From assembly GCA_019746105.1 (NCBI GenBank), contig JAIESK010000013.1, positions 1-58,614 on the forward strand: a stretch of DNA of 58,614 nt, written 5' to 3'. The position numbers and the translations under genes were made by a program. Below the pieces are notes generated by a model. The model did no database searches. It had not been told where the DNA came from and worked only from the letters and a program-made list of their open reading frames with translations. The DNA is from Alphaproteobacteria bacterium (GTDB lineage Bacteria; Pseudomonadota; Alphaproteobacteria; UBA9655). This document shows, piece after piece, positions 28,036-38,395 of this stretch. Each line of letters starts with the position of its first letter. The first letter of the stretch is position 1.

Positions 28036-29379
28036 TTAGGCTCTTGCTGTTTGAAGTTGATGAAGAATTTTTGGACGTCCCATCAAAAGGATTAACTCTT
28101 TTAATTCAGGACCATGGTCCTGACCCGTTAAAGCCCGCCTTATGGGCATGAAGAGATCTTTCCCTTTAAAACCCGTTTCCTCCTTCACTTGATCCATCCA
28201 CATTTTAAAGGTGGCTTCATCCCATGGTTCGGGAGGAAGAAAACGTTCTGCTGCTTCGAGAAGAAGTATATTCCCCTCAGAGAAAGTTTTGTGGCCATAG
28301 CAAACAGTCCACCATTCTTTAACATCATGAAATTTCATAATATTTTTTTGAACAAGGGCCCAAAACTCAGGGGTCGTCCCAGGAAGACCTTGATTTTCCA
28401 AACGGGAAATAACCTGGTCAAAGGAGAGCATTTGAAGAATTTTTATATTCATCTGCCATAAATCATCCGTATGCAGTTTAGGGGTAGACCTTCCGAATTT
28501 GTGAATATCAAATTCTTTGAGAACCCCTTCTAAGCTGGTGTGAGGGGCAATAGGATCCGACGTCCCAAGCTTTGCAAGAAGACTATTAACGGCCATGGGC
28601 TCAAGCCCTTCTTTATGGAGATCAAAAACGCTCAGGCTGCCTTCTCTTTTAGAGAGACCTTCTCCCTTTCCCCCTGAAATCAAAGCTAAGTGACCAAAAG
28701 TAATTTTATTGGGAGTTTCCGAAAGGGCTTCCATAATTTGAATCTGTGTAGCCGTGTTGGTGACATGATCCTCACCACGAATAATGTGAGTGATGCCCAT
28801 TTCTAAATCATCAACCGACGTTGCAAGTGTAAAAACGGGCGTTCCATCTTCACGAATAAGAACAGGATCACCCAAAAGTTCACCCTGAAAGACAACCTCT
28901 CCTCGCACCATATCATTCCAGCGAATTTCACCTTTTTCCATTTTAAAACGCCAGTGAGGCTTGCAACCATCACTTTGATACTTTTCAATTTGAGTGGGAG
29001 TTAAGGAAAGAGCCGCCCGGTTGTAAAGAGGCGGTTTTCCCGCAGAGAGTTGAATTTTTCTCTGAAGCTCTAACTCTTCTTGAGTTTCAAAACAGGGATA
29101 AAGACTTCCCTTGGCTTTAAGAAAAGCAACAGCCTTATCATAATGAGCCAAGTGATCTGATTGTTTTATCTTTTCTTCATAGGCAAGACCTAGCCAGGAA
29201 AGATCTTCTTCAATCTGATCAGCAAATCGTTGCTCAGAGCGCCTAACATCTGTATCATCCAAACGAAGGATAAATTGGCCCCCCGTTGAACGGGCATATA
29301 ACCAGTTAATCAGGGCGGTTCTAATATTGCCTAAATGTAAGTATCCCGTAGGGGAAGGAGCAAACCGTAATTTTGTCAT
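28036..29379 (-). CDS. gltX: Glutamyl-tRNA synthetase (second copy)
   Basis: [34 protein letters not shown]. Confidence 0.95.
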   Translation of the reverse strand: MTKLRFAPSPTGYLHLGNIRTALINWLYARSTGGQFILRLDDTDVRRSEQRFADQIEEDLSWLGLAYEEKIKQSDHLAHYDKAVAFLKAKGSLYPCFETQEELELQRKIQLSAGKPPLYNRAALSLTPTQIEKYQSDGCKPHWRFKMEKGEIRWNDMVRGEVVFQGELLGDPVLIREDGTPVFTLATSVDDLEMGITHIIRGEDHVTNTATQIQIMEALSETPNKITFGHLALISGGKGEGLSKREGSLSVFDLHKEGLEPMAVNSLLAKLGTSDPIAPHTSLEGVLKEFDIHKFGRSTPKLHTDDLWQMNIKILQMLSFDQVISRLENQGLPGTTPEFWALVQKNIMKFHDVKEWWTVCYGHKTFSEGNILLLEAAERFLPPEPWDEATFKMWMDQVKEETGFKGKDLFMPIRRALTGQDHGPELKELILLMGRPKILHQLQTARA

Positions 29380-29489
29380 TGTTGTATCTTTGCAACTTTC
29401 TTTAACATAATGTTAATCCCAATTAATTTTTTTTAAACCTCTTTTTAATTTATGATATTACATATCCTTGAACACTTTCAAGAAAGGAT

Positions 29490-30200
29490 ATGAAAATGAA
29501 GAAAGTTTCTCTACTCGCAATTCTCGCAACAGCCGCTAGCATTCCTGCTGCAATGGCTCAAGCACCAGTCGCGTCACCTGCATGCCCCAAAGCTTTCCAA
29601 GGGTTCCACCTCGGTGGCAACGTTGGTTATGGCGTTGGTAAAGGAAAAACTACATATACTAGAACTGATGCAGCTGGTGCTACCATTGATAGCCATAAAT
29701 TCGACCTTGGTTTTAATGGTGTAGATGGTGGTGTTGGTGTTGGCTATACTCATCGTTTCTGCAATTGGGCTCTTGGCATTGCTTTTGATGCAAACTGGGC
29801 AAGTACAACTGGAAAATTCAGTTCAATTGAAGCAAATGGAGATAATCTAGGTTATAAGGCTTCTCTGAGAAACTCTCTCCAACTTTATGGACGTGCTGGT
29901 TATGTTCTCGCGAACATGGTAATGCCATTTGTTGGTTTAGGTTGGGATAACTCATCTTGGAAAAGCACTGTCACAGAAGATGATATTTCAGGTAGTAAAT
30001 CCAAGCGCTATAATGCTTTCCTTTGGAAAGCTGGAGTTGACTTCTTGGCAACAAAACATGTTGTTGTTGGTCTTGAATACACAGGTACTGTTGCTGGCAA
30101 GAAGAGCTTATCAACAACTGGAGATGATGACATTACTCGTTCAGCTTCCTTCAAGCCACAGTACAACAAGTTTGCTCTTACAGCTAAGCTCGTTTACTAG
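29490..30200 (+). CDS. Outer-membrane beta-barrel protein
   Basis: Signal peptide ...AAMAQAPV; ACPKAFQGFHLGGNVGYGVGKG; FKPQYNKFALTAKLVY; similar to 2609-3385. Confidence 0.85.
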   Translation: MKMKKVSLLAILATAASIPAAMAQAPVASPACPKAFQGFHLGGNVGYGVGKGKTTYTRTDAAGATIDSHKFDLGFNGVDGGVGVGYTHRFCNWALGIAFDANWASTTGKFSSIEANGDNLGYKASLRNSLQLYGRAGYVLANMVMPFVGLGWDNSSWKSTVTEDDISGSKSKRYNAFLWKAGVDFLATKHVVVGLEYTGTVAGKKSLSTTGDDDITRSASFKPQYNKFALTAKLVY

Positions 30201-30233
30201 TCTAAGCTTACAAGGAATAAAATCCTTAGAAAG

Positions 30234-30259
30234 GCCCCCGCAAATGCGGGGGTTTTTTT
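30234..30259 (+). terminator. Rho-independent terminator
   Basis: CCCCCGC-AAAT-GCGGGGG followed by TTTTTTT, just after the OMP gene. Confidence 0.9.
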
Positions 30260-30424
30260 ATACCAATTTGCTTTCTTCGAGTGAATGGAGCAAACTTCAG
30301 ACTCAGGGTGTTCACGTATTTGAATACGCTCCGCAGACTTCGCCTCGTTTTCCTACTCATTGTTTGAAATCAAAATGGTGCATTTAAACATTTCAAGATC
30401 CTGAGTCCCCTCCGCTTACGCTTC

Positions 30425-30480
30425 GGGTCTCAAGATGACAACCCTTTGTATTTATAAAAAAATGTCATCCTGAGGAGCCC
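30425..30480. repeat. Intergenic inverted repeat (candidate dispersed element)
   Basis: GGGTCTCAAGATGACA near-complementary to TGTCATCCTGAGGAGCCC. Confidence 0.55.
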
Positions 30481-30550
30481 TTTAGGGCGAGCTCAGTATC
30501 TATTCAATAATATAATTGTCCAGAGTTAGATTAAAATATAACCTCTTAAT

Positions 30551-31294
30551 CTAGTCTTTTTTTCCCATTTTAAGAGGAAGAATTAGCTTTTTTGAAACTT
30601 GAAGCTTAGCCTTCCAGCTTAATTCTTGAGCGGGTGTTCCCGCATAAACCTCTTTAACAGCTTCTACAATAAGAACTCCTGATAATGTCTTAAACCAGCG
30701 ATAACCGATTTTTTCCCAAGCTGTTGCCGTACTTAAAGGCACCCGTGATTGAAAAGGAGGAATGTAAAGAGCATATTCCGAATTGATGGGATTAAATGTA
30801 TTTTCTTTGAGCAAACGATGGAGCTGAGAAAGACTATAAGGGTGACCTTGCCCAAAGGGCGTTTTCTCTGTACGCGCCCAAATGCCGGCACGATTAGGGA
30901 CAACAACAATCAGACGTCCACCATCCGCAAGAACGCGCCAAGCCTCTTGTATCAGAGCATTGGGATCTGCTGTAAATTCTAAGGCATGAACAAGAAGGGC
31001 AAGATCAGCAGACTTATTGGCAAGGGGAAGCGCTGTCTCTTCGGTTAACACAACAATATTAGGTATTTTACCGGACCAGGAAAGAGCCCCTTGCTCAGCA
31101 GGCATAAGGGCCACAAGGCGCGTGGCTTCTTCTCGATAATATCTTAAAAAGGGGGTGGGATAACCTAGGGCAATCATATTCTGACCTTTGACTTCAGGCC
31201 AAAGCTCCCGAATTTTGCGCCTGATCATACGCCGTGTGACATACCCAAGGTGGGAGTCATAAAAATCCCGCATGGTTAAAACATCTGGCCACAT
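30551..31294 (-). CDS. Class I SAM-dependent methyltransferase
   Basis: LPLANKSADLALLVHALEFTADPNALIQEAWRVLADGGRLIVVVPN. Confidence 0.85.
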   Translation of the reverse strand: MWPDVLTMRDFYDSHLGYVTRRMIRRKIRELWPEVKGQNMIALGYPTPFLRYYREEATRLVALMPAEQGALSWSGKIPNIVVLTEETALPLANKSADLALLVHALEFTADPNALIQEAWRVLADGGRLIVVVPNRAGIWARTEKTPFGQGHPYSLSQLHRLLKENTFNPINSEYALYIPPFQSRVPLSTATAWEKIGYRWFKTLSGVLIVEAVKEVYAGTPAQELSWKAKLQVSKKLILPLKMGKKD

Positions 31295-31403
31295 CTATTT
31301 CACTTCCTATTAGGAATCAGATCTTACCATGGAAAAAAGCAAGAGTCCTAAAAATTTCTTCCCTCTGATTGACAACAAAAGATCTGCTCATTAGATTTGA
31401 CCC

Positions 31404-31570
31404 AGTTGTGGTGCAGCAATGCCGAAAAGAGAACATGGTGAAAACCCATGGCTACCCCCGTAACTGTAAGGGAAGAGCTCTCTCCATATATCCACTGAAG
31501 TTGACTTTGGGAAGGAGGAGAGATGCGAGGATGCCCGAGCCAGGAGACCTGCCAGAACGAGTCATCAGTC
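31404..31570 (+). ncRNA. Cobalamin (AdoCbl) riboswitch
   Basis: GGTGAAAACCCATGGCTACCCCCGTAACTGTAAG ... GGGAAGGAGGAGAGATGCGAGGATGCCCGAGCCAGGAGACCTGCC (B12 box). Confidence 0.93.
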
Positions 31571-31655
31571 TTTTGCGCGGGGTGCGTCAAAAGTCACGGA
31601 GTACCGTTAGTGGTGACGACAAGAAATTGTCTTCACAACCAACAGCGGGTACTTT

Positions 31656-33494
31656 ATGGCCCTTTATCGTCACTTTTTTTACTTTCTTATTTTAACGCCA
31701 GTCCTTCCTGTCATGGCAGATGAGGTCTATGAAGTTACAGCTTTGCGTCCTGTTGAAGCTTTAGAAGCTGTTGGAAATACCGAAACAATCATATCTCAGC
31801 AGGATATTGAGAATTTTCAAGAGACCTTTCTCAAAGAGTCCCTCCCCTATGCCCCAAGCATTCAGCTAAATTCGAGAGGTCCTGTGGGGAGAGAGGTGGA
31901 TTTTTCTATGCGCGGCGCCCGTTCTGCTCAAAATTTAGTTTTAGTAGATGGAATCTATGTCAATAACCCTGCTACCGGCGGCGGTGTTGACCTTTCAAAT
32001 TTTTTAAATGCAGATATGGAAAAAATTGAAGTCCTTCCAGGAGCACAAGCTTTGGCTTATGGACCGGGAGCCTTAGGAGGAGTGATTCAGCTTATCCCTA
32101 AAAAAGGTCGTGGAAAACCTTCCTTAAAAGCAACGGGAGAAGGAGGTAGCTTCACAACCCGCTATGGAACTCTCACAGCCCAGGGAGAAAAAGGACCTCT
32201 TCAATTTTCCACAACTCTAGCTGGTTTTGGGAGAGGACCTGCATCCTTTATCAATCCTCTTCATGGCAATTCCCAAGGCGACCGCTATCGCAATGGAACT
32301 GTTTCTTCTCGCGTGGGTTATGCCTTACAGGATAATTGGGAAATTGAAGGAATTCTTCGTTACATAGAGGCGAAAGTTCAGTTTGATGAACCTCGATTTT
32401 TCCCTGACAAAAACATTTTCCTTCCCATACGTGCCAACAATTTTACGAATACAAAAACCTTTCTCTCCAGCCTTGAGAATAGATGGGGCGGAGAGCGCAT
32501 TGATCACTCTTTAAAGCTATCTTATCCTCGCTTTGAACAAGCCACAAAAACGCCGAATTTTCATAACAAAACCATTGGATCTCACCCTGTTCTAGCCTAT
32601 ATTTCCGAAATTAAAATCAATTCAAAAAACACACTTCTTCCGGGATTAGACCTTGGACAGGAACAAGCAGAAGAAACTAAAACACACACGCGTCGCCATG
32701 GAGGGATTTTTCTTATTAACACCTATAAGCCTTTTGAATCCACGGCATTAAAAGGCGGAATTCGGGGAGATCAGTATGAATCTTTGGGAGGAAAACTGAC
32801 TTTTAATGTGGGAGTAGATCATAAGGTATCTTCATCAACCACTCTAAGAGCCAGTTATGGGACGAACTTTAAACCCCCAACCCTTTCTGATCTGTTTCAA
32901 CAGAATCTTTTATGGCAAATTCCTAATCCAAATCTAAAGCCTGAAAAAAGCCAAAGTGTGGATGCCGGTCTTGACCAGGTTTTTTGGGAAAAGAAAGGTA
33001 AGCTCAGCCTGACAGCTTTTTTGACTCAAATTGATAAAATTACCCTTTCCAAGCGTTTGATAAATAATAAGTGGCAGCGCTATAATGGGGGGAAACGCGT
33101 CACCCAAGGAATAGAGACATTCCTTGTCCTTAACCCCACTAAAAATCTTGAAATCAAGACATCCCTTACCATAAATCATGCTCGAGATTATCCAGGAAAG
33201 GTTACCTCTCCCCTTATTCCCCTTTTTAAAGGAGCCGGTGAAGTTTATTGGCAAACGACGAAGTCCCTTTCCTTATTTATGCAAGCTTATGGTGTGTCTT
33301 CTCGAAAAGATAATGTCTCCAAAAAAACGCTTGCCCCTTATGGATTGATTAATATAGGAGGAGCTTATAAAATTATTCAGCATTTATCGCTTTTTGGACG
33401 CGTTGAAAATCTTACAAACAAACGTTATGAGGAAGTATTTGGGTATGGGGCACGCGGTAGAGCCTTTTATTTAGGTCTAGAGGCAATAACATGA
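31656..33494 (+). CDS. TonB-dependent outer-membrane receptor, BtuB-like
   Basis: Signal peptide, plug domain (LVLVDGIYVNNPATGGGVDLSNFLNADMEKIEVLPGAQALAYGPGALGGVIQLI), C-terminal barrel; downstream of a B12 riboswitch. Confidence 0.9.
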   Translation: MALYRHFFYFLILTPVLPVMADEVYEVTALRPVEALEAVGNTETIISQQDIENFQETFLKESLPYAPSIQLNSRGPVGREVDFSMRGARSAQNLVLVDGIYVNNPATGGGVDLSNFLNADMEKIEVLPGAQALAYGPGALGGVIQLIPKKGRGKPSLKATGEGGSFTTRYGTLTAQGEKGPLQFSTTLAGFGRGPASFINPLHGNSQGDRYRNGTVSSRVGYALQDNWEIEGILRYIEAKVQFDEPRFFPDKNIFLPIRANNFTNTKTFLSSLENRWGGERIDHSLKLSYPRFEQATKTPNFHNKTIGSHPVLAYISEIKINSKNTLLPGLDLGQEQAEETKTHTRRHGGIFLINTYKPFESTALKGGIRGDQYESLGGKLTFNVGVDHKVSSSTTLRASYGTNFKPPTLSDLFQQNLLWQIPNPNLKPEKSQSVDAGLDQVFWEKKGKLSLTAFLTQIDKITLSKRLINNKWQRYNGGKRVTQGIETFLVLNPTKNLEIKTSLTINHARDYPGKVTSPLIPLFKGAGEVYWQTTKSLSLFMQAYGVSSRKDNVSKKTLAPYGLINIGGAYKIIQHLSLFGRVENLTNKRYEEVFGYGARGRAFYLGLEAIT

Positions 33495-34024
33495 TCCATC
33501 GTCTCACCCCTGGAGTTTTTTCATTTTTTTTACATACTCTTCTTTTAGGAGGAATACTCCTGATTTCATGGGAAAAGGGTGCCGAAGAAGAAAAACCAAT
33601 CCATGTGATTTGGTTGGAAAAGAAAATTGAAAAAATAATCTCTCAGGTTCCCCTAAAACAAGAAAAACAGGAAAAGAAAAAAAGCGTTAAGCCAACATTA
33701 ACTCCTCAAAAAATTGAGGAAAAAAATCTTCAGCAAACCGGAAGTCCTCTTGCAACAAAACCCATGAGTCCAAACCCTCCTTCAAGAAAATCCTACCAAC
33801 CTTTACCAACTTACCCCTGGGTTTGCCGCAAGCGAGGGCAAGAAGGGGTTGTCGCAATTTTTATTCGAACAAATAATGAGGGAAAAGTTATTGATACCAA
33901 GGTACAGACAAGCTCTGGCTACGATCTTTTAGATGAAGCCGCCCTTAAAGTGATTCAAAGTTGGATTCTAGCTGAAGGCTGTGTAGAAAAGACTTTTTCC
34001 ATTGCTTTTCGCCTAAATGGATAA
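33491..34024 (+). CDS. TonB-like energy transducer
   Basis: N-terminal TM, Lys/Pro-rich spacer, C-terminal GVVAIFIRTNNEGKVIDTKVQTSSGYDLLDEAALKVIQSW; 4-nt overlap with the receptor gene. Confidence 0.85.
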   Translation: MIHRLTPGVFSFFLHTLLLGGILLISWEKGAEEEKPIHVIWLEKKIEKIISQVPLKQEKQEKKKSVKPTLTPQKIEEKNLQQTGSPLATKPMSPNPPSRKSYQPLPTYPWVCRKRGQEGVVAIFIRTNNEGKVIDTKVQTSSGYDLLDEAALKVIQSWILAEGCVEKTFSIAFRLNG

Positions 34025-34174
34025 AAATTTAATAAAATAGAATTAAAATTCTAATAAATTTTTTTCTTTTTGAGCTAATGTTAGTGAATCTCTAATATAA
34101 CGCAATTATAATTGTCTCTCTCGCGTCTCATCTCCATATTCTCATGAGTATTTGTTTATATGTGAGAGTTACTG

Positions 34175-34876
34175 GTGTTGATGCGCTTATTGTTTGTTGT
34201 TGCATTTCTGCAGATTTGTTTCTTGCAGAATTCTTTTGCCTTGGATGCCGATAAGGAGAATGAGGAGAAACCTTCTATGCTTCCTCAAAAGTCAAAAAGA
34301 AAAAGTGTAGTTTCTCCTTTAAGTAAATTAGAGAATGATCTTTCACCTGTTCGAAGTGCATTGGCTATGAAGAAAACTATTCACGGCCATGTTTCTCCGA
34401 AGAGCATAGAAGAAATTTATAAGAAATTTGCTCCTAAGTTTTTAACTTCCGGAATGTTTTATGATCCCGACATCCTTGACCTAGAAACTAGCATTGAACG
34501 AATGAGCTTAGGCCTTAATCCTTTGACATATAGGGGCGAAGAAACTGAAGTTCATCATCTTAAACAAACACCAACAAGACAAGCCCTTTTGCCAAAGGGA
34601 CTCCACCGAGGTCGGGATCGATATATTGTAACAAGGCAAGATCTCCAATCTGAAGAAGTCACTGTTGTAGCTACCAGGCTTACAAAACAAAAAGCAAAAG
34701 AGATTATAAAAGAATCTGAGGCACAGGCCCTTGAAAAAGGAGAGTGTGTGAAATTTCATCTCATAGGAAATATACTTCACCCAGCCTTAGGTCCTTCACA
34801 AATAGATAGAGAAGCGTTCAAAAGTGAAAGACAGAAAACACTTAAGAAGGTTGCAAAAGTACTTAAGTTCGATTAA
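34175..34876 (+). CDS. Hypothetical secreted protein
   Basis: ORF with signal peptide MLMRLLFVVAFLQICFLQNSFALDADKE. Confidence 0.6.
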   Translation: MLMRLLFVVAFLQICFLQNSFALDADKENEEKPSMLPQKSKRKSVVSPLSKLENDLSPVRSALAMKKTIHGHVSPKSIEEIYKKFAPKFLTSGMFYDPDILDLETSIERMSLGLNPLTYRGEETEVHHLKQTPTRQALLPKGLHRGRDRYIVTRQDLQSEEVTVVATRLTKQKAKEIIKESEAQALEKGECVKFHLIGNILHPALGPSQIDREAFKSERQKTLKKVAKVLKFD

Positions 34877-37800
34877 GCCTTGGCGCCGCTAAGTTAGGCT
34901 TTTCCGTTGAGAAGGGCTTCAGCGGGGGCGATGCCTTTAAAATCGCCAAGACTTCCTTAATGCCACGATCTAATTGCGGATCAATTCCTTTTTCATAATC
35001 CTGAGGACTAATTTCAACTTCGATGTCAGGATCAACTCCATAATTTTCAATTGTCCAGCCTACATCGTAAAACCAGAAAGAAAACTCGGGCTGAGTTGTT
35101 GATCCCCCATCCACAAGACCATGGCGCAGCCACATGCCAATAACGCCGCCCCAGGTTCGTTTTCCAATGAGGGGACCTAAGTTAAGCATTCTAAAACTAT
35201 GGGAAAAGATATCTCCATCCGATCCCGCATATTCATTGATAAGAGCAACCATAGGGCCCATAGGGGATTCGGAAGGGTAAGGAATAGATCCATACCAGCG
35301 GGTTTGATCGTACCCCAAACGTTTACGACCAAGTTTTTCGAGAAGCAGGGGAGAAACATTTCCTCCCCCATTATAACGAACATCCACGACAAGACCTTCT
35401 CGATTCAACTCTGCAAGGAATCCTCTGTGAAATTCAGAAAATCCTTGAATGCTCATGTCAGGAATATGGATGTATCCAATACGGCCCTTTGTTTTTTCAT
35501 GAACATAAGCCCTGTTTTTTTCAACCCAATCCCGATAACGAGACGGAATTTGTGTTCCAAGGGTTTTGACAAGCGCTTGTTTGGCTTTTCCTTTTCCCGA
35601 TTTAACCAGAAGAGAAATCGTATTCTGCACTTGATTCACAAGTAACATTTCAGGAGAAGTTTTCTCATCTAATTTTTGACCATTAATGGCAAGAACATAA
35701 TCTCCTTCTTGAATACCAAGCCCGGGTGATGTTAGAGGCGAGGTTTTGGAAGGTGACCAAAGATCCCCTTTTGTAATGTTTGTAATCTTATAGGCTTTTT
35801 GTGTTTTATCGTAAGTAAAGTCTGCGCCTAAGTTACCTATAGGATAAAAAGGAGGGGAGCGAAAATCGCCCCCAAAGACGTAAGCATGAGATGTCCCAAG
35901 TTCCCCATGCATTTCTGCAATAAGATCCGTAAGCTCACCCCTTGTAGCAACTCGGTTTAAAAGAGGCTGATAACGCTTATAAATACCATCCCAATTGATT
36001 TTGGACATGTCTTCTGTCCAGAAAAAATCCTTTTGCAATCGCCAAACTTCATCAAAGATTTGGGCCCATTCCTTAGGAGGCGTTACGGAAACTTTCACCC
36101 GATTTAAATCAATCCAGCCCCCCTTACGGTAGGAGGGATCATTCTCTTGAGGCTTTTCTCCGGCTTTAACAACACGAAGCTTTTTAGAGCCATAATAACA
36201 AAGCCATTGATAATTGGCAGACAGGGTATAAGAGCCCACTTTTGAAATAAGCGTTTCTTCTTTCAGAGCTGCAAAATCATAGCACTTCAAATTGCCACTG
36301 GAAGAAAGATCTTCTCCATTACTTTCAAGAACACTGTGCAAAGGAAAAGAGAGATAAAGGACCTTTCCGGGAAGACCTCGAATGCTGGCATAATCACCAG
36401 CTTCTACGGGAAACTCAAGAAGACGATCTTCAATCCCCTTAAGGTCAATTTTAATAGGCTTGGGGCCTGCGGGTTTCTTTTCTTCTTTTGTCTGAGGCTT
36501 GTTTTCTTCTTCTTTCAAGCGAGGAATGAAAGGAGAGACAAGCGTATTATCAAGAAGAATAAGGTAAGGCTTTGTTCCCTTAGGAAACCCCATTTCGAAT
36601 TGGAGATTATCATAAACAGGAGCATAGGTACGTCTTGAAAGAAAATAGAGATATTTGCCTTCAGGGTCAAAACTCGGCGAAAAATCTTCGAGCAAAGGCT
36701 TTGTAACTATATGGGTTTTAAATCCTTTAATCTCGCAAAGTTTGATGGCTCTTAACCGATCATTAAGAGGATAATCGTAGGCAATCCATTTGCCATCGGG
36801 AGACCAGTTTAAGCCTCTTATATCGCCAAAATCACTTTTATCTATTCTTTGGATTTTTTCAGTTTTTAAATTGACATGAAAAAGCTCACAACGGTGATTT
36901 GCAAGAACGGCTTCATCTTGAGTCGGAGAGGTTTTGAGAGAGAGAATACGCCCCAAATTCATTTTCTTTAAGACTTTTGGTTCTTTAAGAGACTCAAGAG
37001 CATGAATTTCAAGCCGATCTTCACCTTCGCGATCACTCACAATCAAAAGACGTTTTTGATCAAAAAGCCATGAGGAGGATTTGTAACGTATACCATCCCG
37101 CTCGCCGTATTGAAAAACAGGACCTTCCCAATTGGCAAAAGAAAAGGGTCGTCCTCGCGTGACAATAGAAAGCTGAGAGCCATTTTTGTTTAAAGTATAA
37201 GAAGAAAGGTAGGTTGAGGGGTCAACAAACTTTCTTGAACGCTGGGAAAATGAGGAGAAAAATTCAACTTCAATTTTGCGAGGGCCCTTGTCTTTTAAAG
37301 TAAAAGTGTAAAGATCACCACCAGCTGTATAAACGAATGTGCCGTTCTTATAGTTAAGACCTCGAACAAAGAAGTCTTCATGGGAGGTGTGGCGTTTAAG
37401 ATCTTCACCTTCAGGTGTACATGAGTATATATTTCCATGCCCCTGGTGATCACTAATAAAATAAATACGTCCTTCAGTCCAAAGAGGACGCAGAGCATTT
37501 CCCTTAATATGAACTAACTTTTTAAAATCTCCTGACCCTGCTTTATCAATCCATAGCTCACCAGCCGTACCGCCTCGATACCGTTTCCAAGAAACGTAAC
37601 CATGACCATGGCGTTGGATAACTGACCCTTTGCCTTGAGAATCATAGTCAATAAAGTTAGCGGGGCCACAGGGAATTTTTTTAGAAATTCCTGACTTCGG
37701 ATCAATCTTGTAAAGGTCACGTGTTCGAAACGGAAGATTTTTATTGGTTGAATAGATAACTTCACCTTGAGGCGTCCATCCAACGACAAGGGCCCCTTCA

Positions 37801-38057
37801 GCAATAAAGGTTAATCTGCGAGCCTCTCCCCCTTCGGACGGCATAAGGTAAACTTCTCCGTGACCTTCATGGGTGCCCGTAAAAGCGATCCATTTTTCAT
37901 CGGGTGATAAAATGGGATCACTCGCTTCACCTGTGCTTGCCGTAAGTCGTTCGGCCTTTCCCCCTGAAAGGGGCACTTGCCACAGATCATCGTCTGCACA
38001 AAAAACAATGTGATTTTTTCCAACCGTGGGAGTACGGTAGTATCCTTCTCGTTTCAT
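34863..38057 (-). CDS. Tricorn-protease-like S41 peptidase
   Basis: N-terminal beta-propeller repeats, PDZ-like region, VDVRYNGGGNVSPLLLEKL and LINEYAGSDGDIFSHSFR. Confidence 0.93.
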   Translation of the reverse strand: MKREGYYRTPTVGKNHIVFCADDDLWQVPLSGGKAERLTASTGEASDPILSPDEKWIAFTGTHEGHGEVYLMPSEGGEARRLTFIAEGALVVGWTPQGEVIYSTNKNLPFRTRDLYKIDPKSGISKKIPCGPANFIDYDSQGKGSVIQRHGHGYVSWKRYRGGTAGELWIDKAGSGDFKKLVHIKGNALRPLWTEGRIYFISDHQGHGNIYSCTPEGEDLKRHTSHEDFFVRGLNYKNGTFVYTAGGDLYTFTLKDKGPRKIEVEFFSSFSQRSRKFVDPSTYLSSYTLNKNGSQLSIVTRGRPFSFANWEGPVFQYGERDGIRYKSSSWLFDQKRLLIVSDREGEDRLEIHALESLKEPKVLKKMNLGRILSLKTSPTQDEAVLANHRCELFHVNLKTEKIQRIDKSDFGDIRGLNWSPDGKWIAYDYPLNDRLRAIKLCEIKGFKTHIVTKPLLEDFSPSFDPEGKYLYFLSRRTYAPVYDNLQFEMGFPKGTKPYLILLDNTLVSPFIPRLKEEENKPQTKEEKKPAGPKPIKIDLKGIEDRLLEFPVEAGDYASIRGLPGKVLYLSFPLHSVLESNGEDLSSSGNLKCYDFAALKEETLISKVGSYTLSANYQWLCYYGSKKLRVVKAGEKPQENDPSYRKGGWIDLNRVKVSVTPPKEWAQIFDEVWRLQKDFFWTEDMSKINWDGIYKRYQPLLNRVATRGELTDLIAEMHGELGTSHAYVFGGDFRSPPFYPIGNLGADFTYDKTQKAYKITNITKGDLWSPSKTSPLTSPGLGIQEGDYVLAINGQKLDEKTSPEMLLVNQVQNTISLLVKSGKGKAKQALVKTLGTQIPSRYRDWVEKNRAYVHEKTKGRIGYIHIPDMSIQGFSEFHRGFLAELNREGLVVDVRYNGGGNVSPLLLEKLGRKRLGYDQTRWYGSIPYPSESPMGPMVALINEYAGSDGDIFSHSFRMLNLGPLIGKRTWGGVIGMWLRHGLVDGGSTTQPEFSFWFYDVGWTIENYGVDPDIEVEISPQDYEKGIDPQLDRGIKEVLAILKASPPLKPFSTEKPNLAAPRLNRT

Positions 38058-38134
38058 CTTATCCTCATCAATCTTATAGATTCTATCCTACAGAAATTTG
38101 AGAAAAAAGAAAGGGTTGAGGGAGAGAAACCGTT

Positions 38135-38389
38135 TTAATGACGCCACCATTTACCAAACCATTCATCAAGCTTTTTGTGAATGTTTTTAAAATGATGGCG
38201 CTTATCAGGATAACGTTTGTGAAGCCATAGAATAATCTTTCGAGCCCAGGGTTCATTTTTAAGGAGAATAAGTCCAAGAACAATGAAAATCCATCCCTGT
38301 AAAATGGGAAGAAAACCAGAGAGAACACCTACAATCAAAAATAAATAGCCAAAAATTCGACGCAGAATATGAAAAATGTATTTTTTCAT
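38135..38389 (-). CDS. Small membrane protein (PGPGW-like)
   Basis: RRIFGYLFLIVGVLSGFLPILQGWIFIVLGLILL; two TM segments. Confidence 0.6.
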   Translation of the reverse strand: MKKYIFHILRRIFGYLFLIVGVLSGFLPILQGWIFIVLGLILLKNEPWARKIILWLHKRYPDKRHHFKNIHKKLDEWFGKWWRH

Positions 38390-38395
38390 GTTTTC

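Noticed and set aside
34037-34066. AT-rich hairpin after the TonB gene (TAGAATTAAAATTCTA then T-run)
   Set aside because: Stem is short and entirely AT in a very AT-rich region; insufficient evidence for a terminator.
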